A stretch of DNA of 64,000 nt from Psychroflexus maritimus. Its GTDB lineage: Bacteria; Bacteroidota; Bacteroidia; Flavobacteriales; Flavobacteriaceae. Shown one piece after another: positions 17,627-25,878 of this stretch. The stretch's first letter is position 1; every line of letters starts with the position of its first letter. The translations under genes and the position numbers were made by a program. A model generated the notes under the pieces. That model did not search any database. It was not told where the DNA came from and was given only the letters and a program-made list of their open reading frames with translations. The DNA lies in the NCBI RefSeq assembly GCF_011089875.1, contig NZ_JAANAS010000050.1:1-64000 (forward strand), read 5' to 3'.

Positions 17627-18496
17627 GTGGCTAATCAAAATAAGTTATATCGACTTTTAAAATTAATTGCACTTCTCAAACAAGAGCCAGCAAAATCAGT
17701 AGGTTATATCTCAAAATATTTAGATTCATCTAAGAGGACAGTTTATAGGTATCTAGAACTTCTTCAGAATGTTGGATTTAATGTTGAAGTAAATAAATTT
17801 AAAAAATATAGCATTCAAGATAATCAACTAATTGCTCCCTCTCATTTTAATAAAGAAGAATTAGACTTCCTAAAGCAATTATTATTGACGTCGGGACGCT
17901 CAAATAAATTATCCCAAAGCATTGTCCACAAACTAAGCTTAAATTCTGATATTGAACTTATAAACCACGACATCTACAATGCCAAACTTTCTAGGCTCAT
18001 CAGTCTCATCAACACAGCTATTCACACGAATAAGCAAATCCTAGTCAAGCAATACCAGTCTATCAATTCTCAAAAGGTATCAGACCGTCTTGTAGAACCC
18101 ATAAAGTTTACATCAAACTACATCTCCTTGTGTGCTTTTGAAATTGATAAGCAACAAAACAAATTTTTCAATATAGAACGTATGGGCGATGTAGTCCTCA
18201 CAGAAGAGCCTCAGTGCCACGAACATCTACATCAATTCTCTAAACCCGATGTGTTTGGGTTTTCAAAAAATGATAAGACATATCAGGTAAGTTTGGCACT
18301 CAATTTAAAAGCCAAGTTGCTTTTAACAGAGGAATACCCATTGACTAAACCCTTCATCCATAAAAAGGCTAAAAACAAGTTCTTTTTTAACACTACTATT
18401 AATAATCCAAAACCTTTGTTGAGGTTTTATCAAGGGCTGAAAAAAGATATTGAAGTCTTACAAGGCACTGAGGTGGACTTTGAAAACAGTAATTAA
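17627..18496 (+). CDS. HTH/WYL-type transcriptional regulator
   Basis: A DeoR/YafY-like regulator of 289 aa. The N-terminal winged HTH covers residues 5-65 (YISKYLDSSKRTVYRYLELL). The middle part resembles a WYL domain (KQILVKQYQSIN, then SLCAFEIDKQQNKFFNIERM), although the eponymous W-Y-L triad is not clear. The start is GTG 17627. WYL regulators often control defence loci and sense nucleic-acid-like ligands, and this one sits at the head of a defence island. Its target is not known. Confidence 0.75.
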   Translation: MANQNKLYRLLKLIALLKQEPAKSVGYISKYLDSSKRTVYRYLELLQNVGFNVEVNKFKKYSIQDNQLIAPSHFNKEELDFLKQLLLTSGRSNKLSQSIVHKLSLNSDIELINHDIYNAKLSRLISLINTAIHTNKQILVKQYQSINSQKVSDRLVEPIKFTSNYISLCAFEIDKQQNKFFNIERMGDVVLTEEPQCHEHLHQFSKPDVFGFSKNDKTYQVSLALNLKAKLLLTEEYPLTKPFIHKKAKNKFFFNTTINNPKPLLRFYQGLKKDIEVLQGTEVDFENSN

Positions 18497-18518
18497 ATTT
18501 TAATCTAAATACATAGTT

Positions 18519-18785
18519 ATGAATACAGACAAATTTATGCTTTATGAAACTAGAAAAGCGAAACCAACCACCATTTGGTTATTATTTTTACTCCTAGGCT
18601 GGTCTTATGGCTCTCTTGATAAAATAGGGCTTCAAATTTTATATTATGTAACTCTTGCCGGATGTGGGTTTTGGCTTTTAGTACGATTATTTACTTTAAA
18701 TGGTGCTATTAAAGAATACAACAGAAAAATAGCTGCTCAAGTAGGCTTAGATAATCAAGAAATGAGTTCTTTGGGATTGTTTTAA
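18519..18785 (+). CDS. Small two-helix membrane protein
   Basis: An 88-residue protein with two hydrophobic helices (about residues 17-32, TIWLLFLLLGWSYGS, and 38-58) and a short charged C-terminus. The arrangement resembles TM2-domain proteins, in which a polar turn links two helices. Function is unknown. It follows the WYL regulator by 22 bp and could be its co-transcribed partner. Confidence 0.6.
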   Translation: MNTDKFMLYETRKAKPTTIWLLFLLLGWSYGSLDKIGLQILYYVTLAGCGFWLLVRLFTLNGAIKEYNRKIAAQVGLDNQEMSSLGLF

Positions 18786-19046
18786 ACAATACTTTTATCA
18801 AAAATTAAATTTAAAAATTCAAAAAATCTATACAACCTAAAAGGCGATAGCTTTGGGATTTTTACAAGTGCGATTAATCAAGTAGGAAAAGATTCAGTTG
18901 TTGCATTTTTTGCAACAACTGCCTTAGATGGTAAAACATACCAAGTAGATTTTTATAGCCTTGATTTAATTATTTCAGTAGGTTATAGAGTTAATTCTAA
19001 AGTGGCTACACATTTTAAAAATAGGCAACTAAAAACTCAAAATTAA
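18786..19046 (+). pseudogene. RhuM-family relic
   Basis: An open frame without a start codon ends at TAA 19044-19046. Its C-terminal part carries the RhuM (COG3943) signature: DGKTYQVDFYSLDLIISVGY followed by RVNSKVATHFKN. The N-terminal third and everything after the signature are missing, where intact RhuM has over 300 residues. RhuM genes often lie inside type I restriction loci, which agrees with the neighbourhood. Confidence 0.75.
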
Positions 19047-19060
19047 ACACTAAAACTAAA

Positions 19061-19164
19061 AAAACGAATGGATTTAATTTTGAAAAAAATCTAGACCATC
19101 AAACCCAAGCGGTAAATGTACGGTAGCTGTTTTTGATAGCAGATTTATTAATCGCATAACTTGA
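19061..19164 (+). pseudogene. N-terminal relic of a restriction helicase (type III Res-like)
   Basis: The reading FNFEKNLDHQTQAVN ends in a stop at 19124-19126 but continues after a frameshift as TVAVFDSRFINRIT. This resembles the start of DEAD/DEAH restriction subunits (FxxNLxxQxxAVN...VF). Fewer than 35 residues remain, so the assignment rests on a short match. Confidence 0.4.
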
Positions 19165-19242
19165 TAAAAATCTATTATACGTAAAATAATTTGTTATTTT
19201 TGAAAATAATTTTTGAAACTTTATAATTAACTTCATAAGTAA

Positions 19243-22200
19243 ATGACAATAGATAACTATATCAATAATTTAAGCCAACGCTACAAACTCGGAAATGCCA
19301 CAGAACACACCTTTCGTGGCGACTTACAACAACTTTTAGAAACCTTAGTGCCAAGCATTAGAGCGACCAACGAACCAAAAAGACAATCTTGCGGAGCACC
19401 TGACTACATTCTGACTAAAAAAGATATTCCAGTTGGTTTTATTGAAGCGAAAGACATTGGTGACAAAGACCTTGATGGAAAAAAGAAAACAGGCAATAAA
19501 GAACAGTTTGACCGCTATAAAGCATCTTTAGATAATCTCATCTTTACGGATTACATCAATTTTCATCTGTACCGAGAAGGTGAATTTGTGACTAGCATTG
19601 CCATTGCTGAAATTACAGAAAACGGCATCAAGGCATTGCCTGAAAACTTTGCCAACTTTGATAACCTCATCAAAGATTTCTGCGTTCACATTGGGCAAAC
19701 CATTAAAAGCCCAAAGCGTTTAGCCGAAATGATGGCAGGTAAGGCTCGCTTACTTTCTGATATTATCGAAAAGTCCTTAACCAGTGATGAAGAAAACCAA
19801 GAAAACTCTACGCTTAAAGAACAAATGTTAGCGTTTAAAGAGATTTTAATTCACGACATTACACCACAAGGTTTTGCAGATGTTTATGCTCAAACCATTG
19901 CTTACGGCATGTTTGCAGCTCGTTTGCACGACCCTACTTTGGATAATTTTAGCCGACAAGAAGCGGCTGAACTGATTCCAAAATCCAATCCGTTTTTGCG
20001 AAAACTCTTTGGCTACATTGCAGGACCCGACATTGACGACCGCATTAAATGGGTAGTAGAAAACCTTGCTGAAATCTTTTTGGCGTGTAATGTGAGTGAG
20101 ATTTTAAAGAATTACGGGAAAGCCACCAAAATGGAAGACCCAATTATCCATTTTTACGAAACCTTTCTAAGCGAATACGACCCCAAATTACGTAAAGCTC
20201 GTGGCGTTTGGTACACACCGCAACCCGTTGTAAACTTTATTGTTCGTGCAGTAGATGATATTCTAAAAACTGAATTTGATTTACCACAAGGACTTGCCGA
20301 CACGAGCAAAACCGAGATAAAAGTTGATATACAAGGCAAAAAAGTAAAACAAGAAGTACACAAAGTACAAATTCTTGACCCAGCCACAGGCACAGGAACG
20401 TTTTTAGCAGAAACCATCAAACACATTCACAAAAGATTTGAAGGGCAACAAGGCATTTGGAGTAATTATGTTGAAACTCATTTATTGCCACGCTTGAACG
20501 GTTTTGAGTTGCTTATGGCGAGTTATGCAATGGCACATTTAAAGTTGGATTTACTATTGACTGAAACAGGCTATAGAACCACCCCGCCCGTTAGGCACCC
20601 CTCCAAAGGAGGGGAACAAAGGCTACGTGTTTACCTCACCAACAGCTTAGAAGAACACCACCAAGACACAGGAACTCTATTTGCAAATTGGTTGAGCACC
20701 GAAGCCAATGAAGCCAACCATATTAAAAGAGATACACCAGTAATGTGTGTAATTGGAAATCCGCCATACAGCGGAGAAAGTGCCAACAAAGGTGAATGGA
20801 TTATGAGCCTAATGGATGATTACAAAAAAGAACCAGGTGGAAAAGAAAAACTAAAAGAACAAAATTCGAAATTCATCAATGACGATTATGTAAAGTTTTT
20901 GAGATACGGTCAGCATTTTATTGAGAAAAACGGAAGTGGTGTTTTGGCTTTTATCAATCCTCACGGATTCTTAGACAACCCTACTTTCAGGGGAATGCGT
21001 TGGCATTTATTAAAAACGTATGACAAAATTTATACGATTGATTTACACGGAAACGCCAAGAAAAAAGAAACTGCCCCAGATGGTACAGCAGATGTAAATG
21101 TTTTTGATATTGAACAAGGCGTTTCAATCAATTTTTTCATAAAAACAGGTAAGAAAAAACCAAACGAATTAGGCAAAGTTTATCATTATGACCTTTATGG
21201 TAAACGAGAATTAAAATATGATTTTCTAACCGAAAACAGTCTAAAATCAACACCCTATAATGAAGTTGAACTAACTGCTCCAGAATATTTTTTAATGCCT
21301 AAAGATTTTGAAGATAAAAACGAATATGACAAAGGCTTTCAATTAACGGAGTTGTTTATAGAATCGTCATTAGGTGTTTTATCAAAAAATGATAGTGTGA
21401 CTATCGAATTTGAAAAATCATCTTTAAATAGAATAATTGAAAACTTTAGAAATTTAGAAGAATCTGAATTGCGTAAAATCTACAACTTAAAAAGTGATAG
21501 TAGAGATTGGATTTTATCAAAAGCAAAGGAAGATTTAACTGAAAATTTTAGCGATAACAATTTCAAAATGATTACATATCGTCCATTTGATAACAGATGG
21601 ACTTATTTCACAGGCAAGCCAAAAGGTTTTTTTGCATACAGCCAAAATCGTATTATGAAAAATTTACGAGATGGTAAAAACTTTGCAATAATATCAGGTA
21701 GACAAGGTCAAGCTGTTGGAAGTATGCAATGGAATTTATCCTTTATCACTAACACAATTTCAGACCAAAACATATATTATCGTGGCGGTGGTAGTGTTTT
21801 CCCACTTTACATTTATCCTGAAACGAACGGACAACAAACAATTGGTAATATAACCGAAAGAACTCCAAACTTTAAATTTGAAATAGTAAAGTGTTTAGCC
21901 GAAAAAATTGGTTTAATTTTTACTATTGAGAAAGATATAAAAGATAACACTTTTGCCCCAATTGACATTTTAGATTACATCTATGCGGTTTTGCATTCAC
22001 CCACTTACCGTTCGACATACAAAGAGTTTTTAAAAATTGATTTTCCAAGAGTGCCCTATCCAAAAGACCAAGATACGTTTTGGCAATTGGTAAAATTAGG
22101 CGGAGAAATACGCCAAATCCATTTATTGGAAAGTCCAAAAGTGAAGCAATACATTACGCAATACCCAATAAATGGCAATAATGAAGTCACACGTAAAATC

Positions 22201-22461
22201 ACTAAAAGTAGTCCTGGTTATGTGCCTGACAATGAAACACAGGGTAAAGTTTGGATAAACGATGAGCAGTATTTTGAGAATGTGCCATTAGTGGCTTGGG
22301 AGTTTTACATCGGTGGTTATCAACCCGCCCAGAAATGGCTCAAAGACCGTAAAGGTCGCCAATTAGAGTTTGATGATATTTTGCACTATCAAAAAATTAT
22401 CGTCGCTCTAAGCGAAACGGATAGGCTGATGAAGGAGATTGATAAAATTGAAATCATCTAA
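19243..22461 (+). CDS. Single-chain restriction enzyme: nuclease-N6-adenine methyltransferase with type ISP-like C-terminus
   Basis: A 1072-residue protein. The N-terminal PD-(D/E)xK nuclease candidate is APDY...FIEAKD (Asp54, Glu68, Lys70). A helical linker follows to about residue 320. The N6-adenine methyltransferase has motif I DPATGTGTFL at about 379 and the catalytic NPPY at 506-509. The remainder resembles the target-recognition part of type ISP enzymes. LlaGI-type ISP enzymes also contain a helicase between nuclease and methylase; none is visible here, so the protein is type IIG-like. Residues about 446-457 are encoded by a palindromic repeat. The HEPN-like gene starts 13 bp downstream. 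Frame and motifs are intact, so it is probably functional. Confidence 0.85.
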   Translation: MTIDNYINNLSQRYKLGNATEHTFRGDLQQLLETLVPSIRATNEPKRQSCGAPDYILTKKDIPVGFIEAKDIGDKDLDGKKKTGNKEQFDRYKASLDNLIFTDYINFHLYREGEFVTSIAIAEITENGIKALPENFANFDNLIKDFCVHIGQTIKSPKRLAEMMAGKARLLSDIIEKSLTSDEENQENSTLKEQMLAFKEILIHDITPQGFADVYAQTIAYGMFAARLHDPTLDNFSRQEAAELIPKSNPFLRKLFGYIAGPDIDDRIKWVVENLAEIFLACNVSEILKNYGKATKMEDPIIHFYETFLSEYDPKLRKARGVWYTPQPVVNFIVRAVDDILKTEFDLPQGLADTSKTEIKVDIQGKKVKQEVHKVQILDPATGTGTFLAETIKHIHKRFEGQQGIWSNYVETHLLPRLNGFELLMASYAMAHLKLDLLLTETGYRTTPPVRHPSKGGEQRLRVYLTNSLEEHHQDTGTLFANWLSTEANEANHIKRDTPVMCVIGNPPYSGESANKGEWIMSLMDDYKKEPGGKEKLKEQNSKFINDDYVKFLRYGQHFIEKNGSGVLAFINPHGFLDNPTFRGMRWHLLKTYDKIYTIDLHGNAKKKETAPDGTADVNVFDIEQGVSINFFIKTGKKKPNELGKVYHYDLYGKRELKYDFLTENSLKSTPYNEVELTAPEYFLMPKDFEDKNEYDKGFQLTELFIESSLGVLSKNDSVTIEFEKSSLNRIIENFRNLEESELRKIYNLKSDSRDWILSKAKEDLTENFSDNNFKMITYRPFDNRWTYFTGKPKGFFAYSQNRIMKNLRDGKNFAIISGRQGQAVGSMQWNLSFITNTISDQNIYYRGGGSVFPLYIYPETNGQQTIGNITERTPNFKFEIVKCLAEKIGLIFTIEKDIKDNTFAPIDILDYIYAVLHSPTYRSTYKEFLKIDFPRVPYPKDQDTFWQLVKLGGEIRQIHLLESPKVKQYITQYPINGNNEVTRKITKSSPGYVPDNETQGKVWINDEQYFENVPLVAWEFYIGGYQPAQKWLKDRKGRQLEFDDILHYQKIIVALSETDRLMKEIDKIEII
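20579..20616. repeat. Palindromic repeat inserted in frame in the restriction enzyme gene
   Basis: The stretch contains a perfect 7-bp hairpin CCCCTCC-AAA-GGAGGGG (20598-20614), preceded by a C-rich part (ACCCCGCCCGTTAGGC). It is GC-rich against an AT-rich gene and encodes PPVRHPSKGGEQ without breaking the frame. The pattern resembles the dispersed repeat often found between genes of flavobacteria. Confidence 0.65.
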
Positions 22462-22474
22462 ACCCTACTACAAA

Positions 22475-24244
22475 ATGGATTTTAAGAATTTAGATGAATA
22501 TTACGAATACCTAGAAAATGATACCAATTTCCAGTATTTAGATTTAAACACGTACAAATACATAACGGCTTTACGAGATAAAATTGAAGATGAAAACACG
22601 AAAAAGTTATGTTCGTATGAATTATTTTTTGCTGACTTTTCCATTGAAGAAGGTAAACATATTCCAAAATTCCAAAGCGGTGCAAATGCTTATCCAACAT
22701 TAGAGCTATTTGATGACAATTTTGATTACATCAAAACACGAGCAAATAAAGTACAAAACCCAAAATACAAAGCAAAATACAATCATCTACTTTGGTTAAG
22801 TCCACAGAAACACATTGATTTTGCCAAAGAAGCAATTGAAAGTTATTTAATGCTTCTAAAAAAGTCTTCGTTTTCAGTTGATGATAATTTGCAATGCTTG
22901 TCATTTGGCAAGTACTTCAAAAATCTTTTTATCCTTAGCCAAACTGTAAACCACAAAAAAGATGAAATTATAAGTTATTTGGTTTCACTTTTGGAAAGTG
23001 ATAAACTAAACGATTTTACAAAATATTCGTTGATGGATTTTATCATTGAAAATGGTAAAAAAATAGATTCTTCAATTACTCAAAAATTCTTTGATTACTC
23101 AAAAAACAAGATTTCCGATTTAGACGAAAGGGTTTTAGAAAGCTATTTAAAATTACTCGTGATTCTTAGTCGAAAACTTAATACTTCACCAAGTGAATTT
23201 CACGAAAAGCTAGGCGACTATCATATATCACAACTCGAAAATGAAAAAAACAAAGGTTTTATTTCTCATCATTATTACACAAACGCTTTAGAAGAATATA
23301 AAAAGGCTAATAATAAAGAAAAGATTGAACAAACTGCTGTTTTATTAGAGCAAGCGAAAAAGAGCATTGACCTTAAAAAAGTTTCATTTGAATTGGAAGA
23401 TGAGAAATATAATAAGCTTTTAAACCAATGGTGGGATTCTACTAAGGAAAAAACTACTCAATTAATCGAAAACGGAAATGCTAAGGATATCTACGGTTAT
23501 TTGGTTTTAGATAATTTATTACCTAAGGCGACTGTCTTGAATGAAGAAATAAAATCAGTTATGCTTGATTTAGTTTCGACAATGACATTTGACATTAATA
23601 AAAACGTCAGCAAAAATAAATCAGGTGTTATTAATTCCTATTCAATACATATAAAAAATTTTTCCATTAATCACATTTGGCTTGTTGTTTCAAAAGGAAT
23701 TAAAAGTGGTAAAATTTCCTTTGAAAGTTTAATCGATTACTTAAAAAATGATTCTTGGTACGGTCAAGATTTCACTCACATAGATTCAAATAACGAAACT
23801 CAAGGTTTTAATTGGATTGAGCTACTTTCACCATCTCTGCAAAGCTTTTTTGTTCAAACAGAAATTGATTTAAAAACAAACAGTCACAATCCAAAAGGCT
23901 ACATATTAGCAATAGATAGTTTGGTATTGAAATTTGAAGGACTATTGCGTGAATTCTCAAGAATGATTGGTGCTCAGACAATAGAAATTAAAGACAATGG
24001 TACAGAAGAAAGGATTGGTTTCGATAAATTATTGGATAATGAAAAATTAAAGGCATTGATTCCTGAAGATGATATTGCCTTTTTTAAATTTCTTTTCACA
24101 TCAAGCGGAATGAATTTGAGAAACAATGTTGCTCATTGCTTTTTTACAACTAAGAATTACACATCAGCAGTTATGCTATTGCTAATTGTTGCATTATTAA
24201 GACTTGGTAATTATAAACTTAAAACGAAAGAAAAAGAATCTTAA
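22475..24244 (+). CDS. DUF4209-like protein with HEPN-type RxxxxH motif
   Basis: A 589-residue soluble protein, mostly helical. I use ATG 22475; an in-frame TTG at 22439 would overlap the restriction gene. The N-terminal part (DEYYEYLENDTNFQYLDL) resembles proteins that carry a DUF7380-like region. The C-terminal 100 residues, with KFEGLLREFSRMIGAQ and GMNLRNNVAHCFF, match the DUF4209 pattern. Arg549 and His554 in RNNVAH form the R-x4-H signature of HEPN ribonuclease domains. HEPN proteins commonly act as RNA-cleaving effectors in abortive infection. The tight spacing after the restriction enzyme suggests an operon and a joint defence role. This is inference; no activity is known to me. Confidence 0.65.
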   Translation: MDFKNLDEYYEYLENDTNFQYLDLNTYKYITALRDKIEDENTKKLCSYELFFADFSIEEGKHIPKFQSGANAYPTLELFDDNFDYIKTRANKVQNPKYKAKYNHLLWLSPQKHIDFAKEAIESYLMLLKKSSFSVDDNLQCLSFGKYFKNLFILSQTVNHKKDEIISYLVSLLESDKLNDFTKYSLMDFIIENGKKIDSSITQKFFDYSKNKISDLDERVLESYLKLLVILSRKLNTSPSEFHEKLGDYHISQLENEKNKGFISHHYYTNALEEYKKANNKEKIEQTAVLLEQAKKSIDLKKVSFELEDEKYNKLLNQWWDSTKEKTTQLIENGNAKDIYGYLVLDNLLPKATVLNEEIKSVMLDLVSTMTFDINKNVSKNKSGVINSYSIHIKNFSINHIWLVVSKGIKSGKISFESLIDYLKNDSWYGQDFTHIDSNNETQGFNWIELLSPSLQSFFVQTEIDLKTNSHNPKGYILAIDSLVLKFEGLLREFSRMIGAQTIEIKDNGTEERIGFDKLLDNEKLKALIPEDDIAFFKFLFTSSGMNLRNNVAHCFFTTKNYTSAVMLLLIVALLRLGNYKLKTKEKES

Positions 24245-24291
24245 ATGAAGAAGCCAACACTAAAAGCCATATACATTGGAAAAAATTCTAA

Positions 24292-24346
24292 AATGTCAAG
24301 TTTTTAGAACCATAAACTTGACATTAATAAAAAGTAAGTATCTTTG
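24292..24346 (+). promoter_or_regulatory. Promoter and perfect inverted-repeat operator of the AbiE-type operon
   Basis: A 12-bp perfect inverted repeat, AATGTCAAGTTT (24292-24303) and AAACTTGACATT (24314-24325), has a 10-bp spacer. Its right arm covers the -33 TTG (24318-24320). The -7 box TATCTTTG (24339-24346) follows at 18 bp and the ATG at 24351 is almost leaderless. This is a classic autorepression layout, and AbiEi antitoxins are known to bind inverted repeats in their own promoter. Confidence 0.8.
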
Positions 24347-24350
24347 CATT

Positions 24351-25079
24351 ATGGCATTAGCAACAGAAATACGCAAAAAAATAAAATCTTTACCCGAAGG
24401 AAAAACCTTTGGATATGACGATTTGCGCATTGCTAAAAACGACTACACTACTGTGGCTAAAGCACTGGAACGTCTAAAAAACCAAGGCGTGATAAAAAAA
24501 CTTTCAAAAGGGGTGTTTTATAAACCTGAAAAAACAGTGTTTGGCGAGTTAAAACCAGATTACAGCGAATTGCTACGTCCCTATTTATTTGAAAATGGTA
24601 AGCGAGTAGCATACGAAACAGGCACTTCATTATACAATCGTTTAGGCTTGACTACTCAAATGGCATTTCGTACAAAAATTGCTAGTCGTAAAAAGCGCAT
24701 CAACATCAATCGGGAGAATTTAAAAGCAGATGCCGTAAAAAGCTATGCCGAAGTTACGGATAGTAATTATGAGATTTTGGGTTTGCTGGATGCCTTCAAA
24801 GACATTAAAACTATTCCCGATTGTTCCATTGCTCAGGCGATAAAAAGACTAAGTAGCATAGTCAACAAAATCAACGACAAACAAACCAAATCATTCATTA
24901 AATATGCCTTAATGTATCCGCCAAGAGCAAGAGCATTGGCAGGCGCAGTTCTTGAAAATTTGGGTACAACCCCTAAAGGCATTGAACAACTAAAAGAAAG
25001 TCTCAATCCACTCACAACCATAAAATTGGGAGTAAATAAAGGAGAATTGCCTAATCAATCAAATTGGTATATCGAATGA
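24351..25079 (+). CDS. AbiEi-type antitoxin (DUF6088 family, type IV toxin-antitoxin)
   Basis: A 242-residue protein. The N-terminal winged HTH (residues about 3-60) includes GKTFGYDDLRIAKNDYTTVA, ALERLKNQGVIKKLSKGVFY and a DNA-binding wing. The DUF6088/AbiEi C-terminal domain has RVAYETGTSLYNRLGLTTQ. Type IV antitoxins repress the operon and counter the nucleotidyltransferase toxin without binding it. Start ATG 24351 lies 5 bp after the -7 box; a longer in-frame start at 24276 would run through the operator and is rejected. Its stop overlaps the toxin start (ATGA). Confidence 0.85.
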   Translation: MALATEIRKKIKSLPEGKTFGYDDLRIAKNDYTTVAKALERLKNQGVIKKLSKGVFYKPEKTVFGELKPDYSELLRPYLFENGKRVAYETGTSLYNRLGLTTQMAFRTKIASRKKRININRENLKADAVKSYAEVTDSNYEILGLLDAFKDIKTIPDCSIAQAIKRLSSIVNKINDKQTKSFIKYALMYPPRARALAGAVLENLGTTPKGIEQLKESLNPLTTIKLGVNKGELPNQSNWYIE

Positions 25080-25267
25080 AGTTGCACAAAAACATAGCTT
25101 TATATAGAGATGCTATTCGGTTTACCGCTCAACAAATGAAGCTAAAACCCGAATATATTGAAAAAGACTATTGGGTAACCTATGCTTTGTTTAGCATTTT
25201 TAAAAGTGAAATAGGAAAAGAAACCATTTTTAAAGGCGGTACAGCATTATCTAAGCGAAACAGATAG
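25076..25267 (+). pseudogene. Truncated AbiEii-type nucleotidyltransferase toxin
   Basis: The first 60 residues match AbiEii toxins: IEKDYWVTYALFSIF, and the nucleotidyltransferase motif start FKGGTALSK. Intact toxins are about 290-300 aa. Here the frame ends three residues after the motif (RNR, stop at 25265-25267), so the catalytic DxD and all later domains are absent. The truncation coincides with a junction to foreign coding DNA (25250 onward). The antitoxin gene upstream is intact and overlaps by 4 bp. Confidence 0.85.
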
Positions 25268-25301
25268 GCTAATGAAGGAGATTGATAATGTGGGGGTCTA
25301 G
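25250..25301 (+). pseudogene. 3' tail of a second copy of the restriction enzyme gene
   Basis: Bases 25250-25288 match 22407-22445, the end of the restriction enzyme gene, at 37 of 39 positions. Both differences are synonymous third positions. Frame 25251 reads LSETDRLMKEIDNVGV then TAG (25299-25301), where the intact enzyme ends LSETDRLMKEIDKIEII. It is therefore the end of a diverged coding paralogue fused to the broken toxin gene. Confidence 0.8.
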
Positions 25302-25405
25302 GATTTATGAATAGGGGAGTGGTAACAAAAAATATTAATGCCTTGTTTTGTTCCTTGAATTCAACAAGTAAATGCAACTTTCACTATAATTTTTAAAATA
25401 TCAAT

Positions 25406-25459
25406 AAAAAAGTACCTACAAATGCTGATTAAATTAAAACATTTGAAAGTACTTTTTTT
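25406..25459. terminator. Long-loop bidirectional terminator
   Basis: Arms AAAAAAGTAC (25406-25415) and GTACTTTTTT (25449-25458) enclose an inner AAATG/CATTT pair. The T run serves the plus strand and the A run serves the opposing minus-strand gene. Confidence 0.6.
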
Positions 25460-25491
25460 AACAAGTAAGAATGATTAATGCAGGTCTAAAA

Positions 25492-25878
25492 TTACCAAGA
25501 ATAATCTAAATCAACTTCAAAAACAATATTATCTGAGCATTCTCCAATTGTAATAGTGTCTGGGAAACCATTATTTGATGAATAAAGCCCACCTATTATC
25601 CAACCTCCCATACCTTCCCAATCTGTCGAGTCTTCATCATATAATTCAAAACTTAGTTGTGATGATATTTGCTCGCCACTCAATTGAACAGCTGGAAAGA
25701 AGTAATTTGTGTCATCACAGTTTCCGCTACTTGCCCTATCAACCAAAGCTTCACTTGAATAAATAAAATCATCATTTGCATTCAAAATATCTAATTGCAA
25801 ATCAGGATTAGTTGATGAGCCAACAGCAACTTGGTCCCACACATCACCATTTTCGTCAGCCATAGGGAATTTTTTCAA
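25492..25878 (-). pseudogene. C-terminal fragment of a C2/PLAT-like surface protein
   Basis: An acidic beta-rich sequence of about 128 aa contains DENGDVWDQVAVGSSTNPDL, QLSFELYDEDSTDWEGMGGW and a C-terminal VFEVDLDYSW. Such a domain normally ends larger secreted lipoproteins of Bacteroidota and may bind calcium. The only start here is TTG 25878. No signal peptide is present and the frame stays open upstream for only about a dozen codons. Another short minus-strand frame begins at an ATG near 25999 and stops near 25900. I read this as a decayed gene, though a small intact cytosolic protein is possible. The stretch 25879-26124 holds nothing else I can support. Confidence 0.5.

Noticed and set aside
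24276..24350. N-terminal extension of the AbiEi-type antitoxin
   Set aside because: The extension would be encoded by the operator and promoter themselves; ATG 24351 follows the -7 box as expected.
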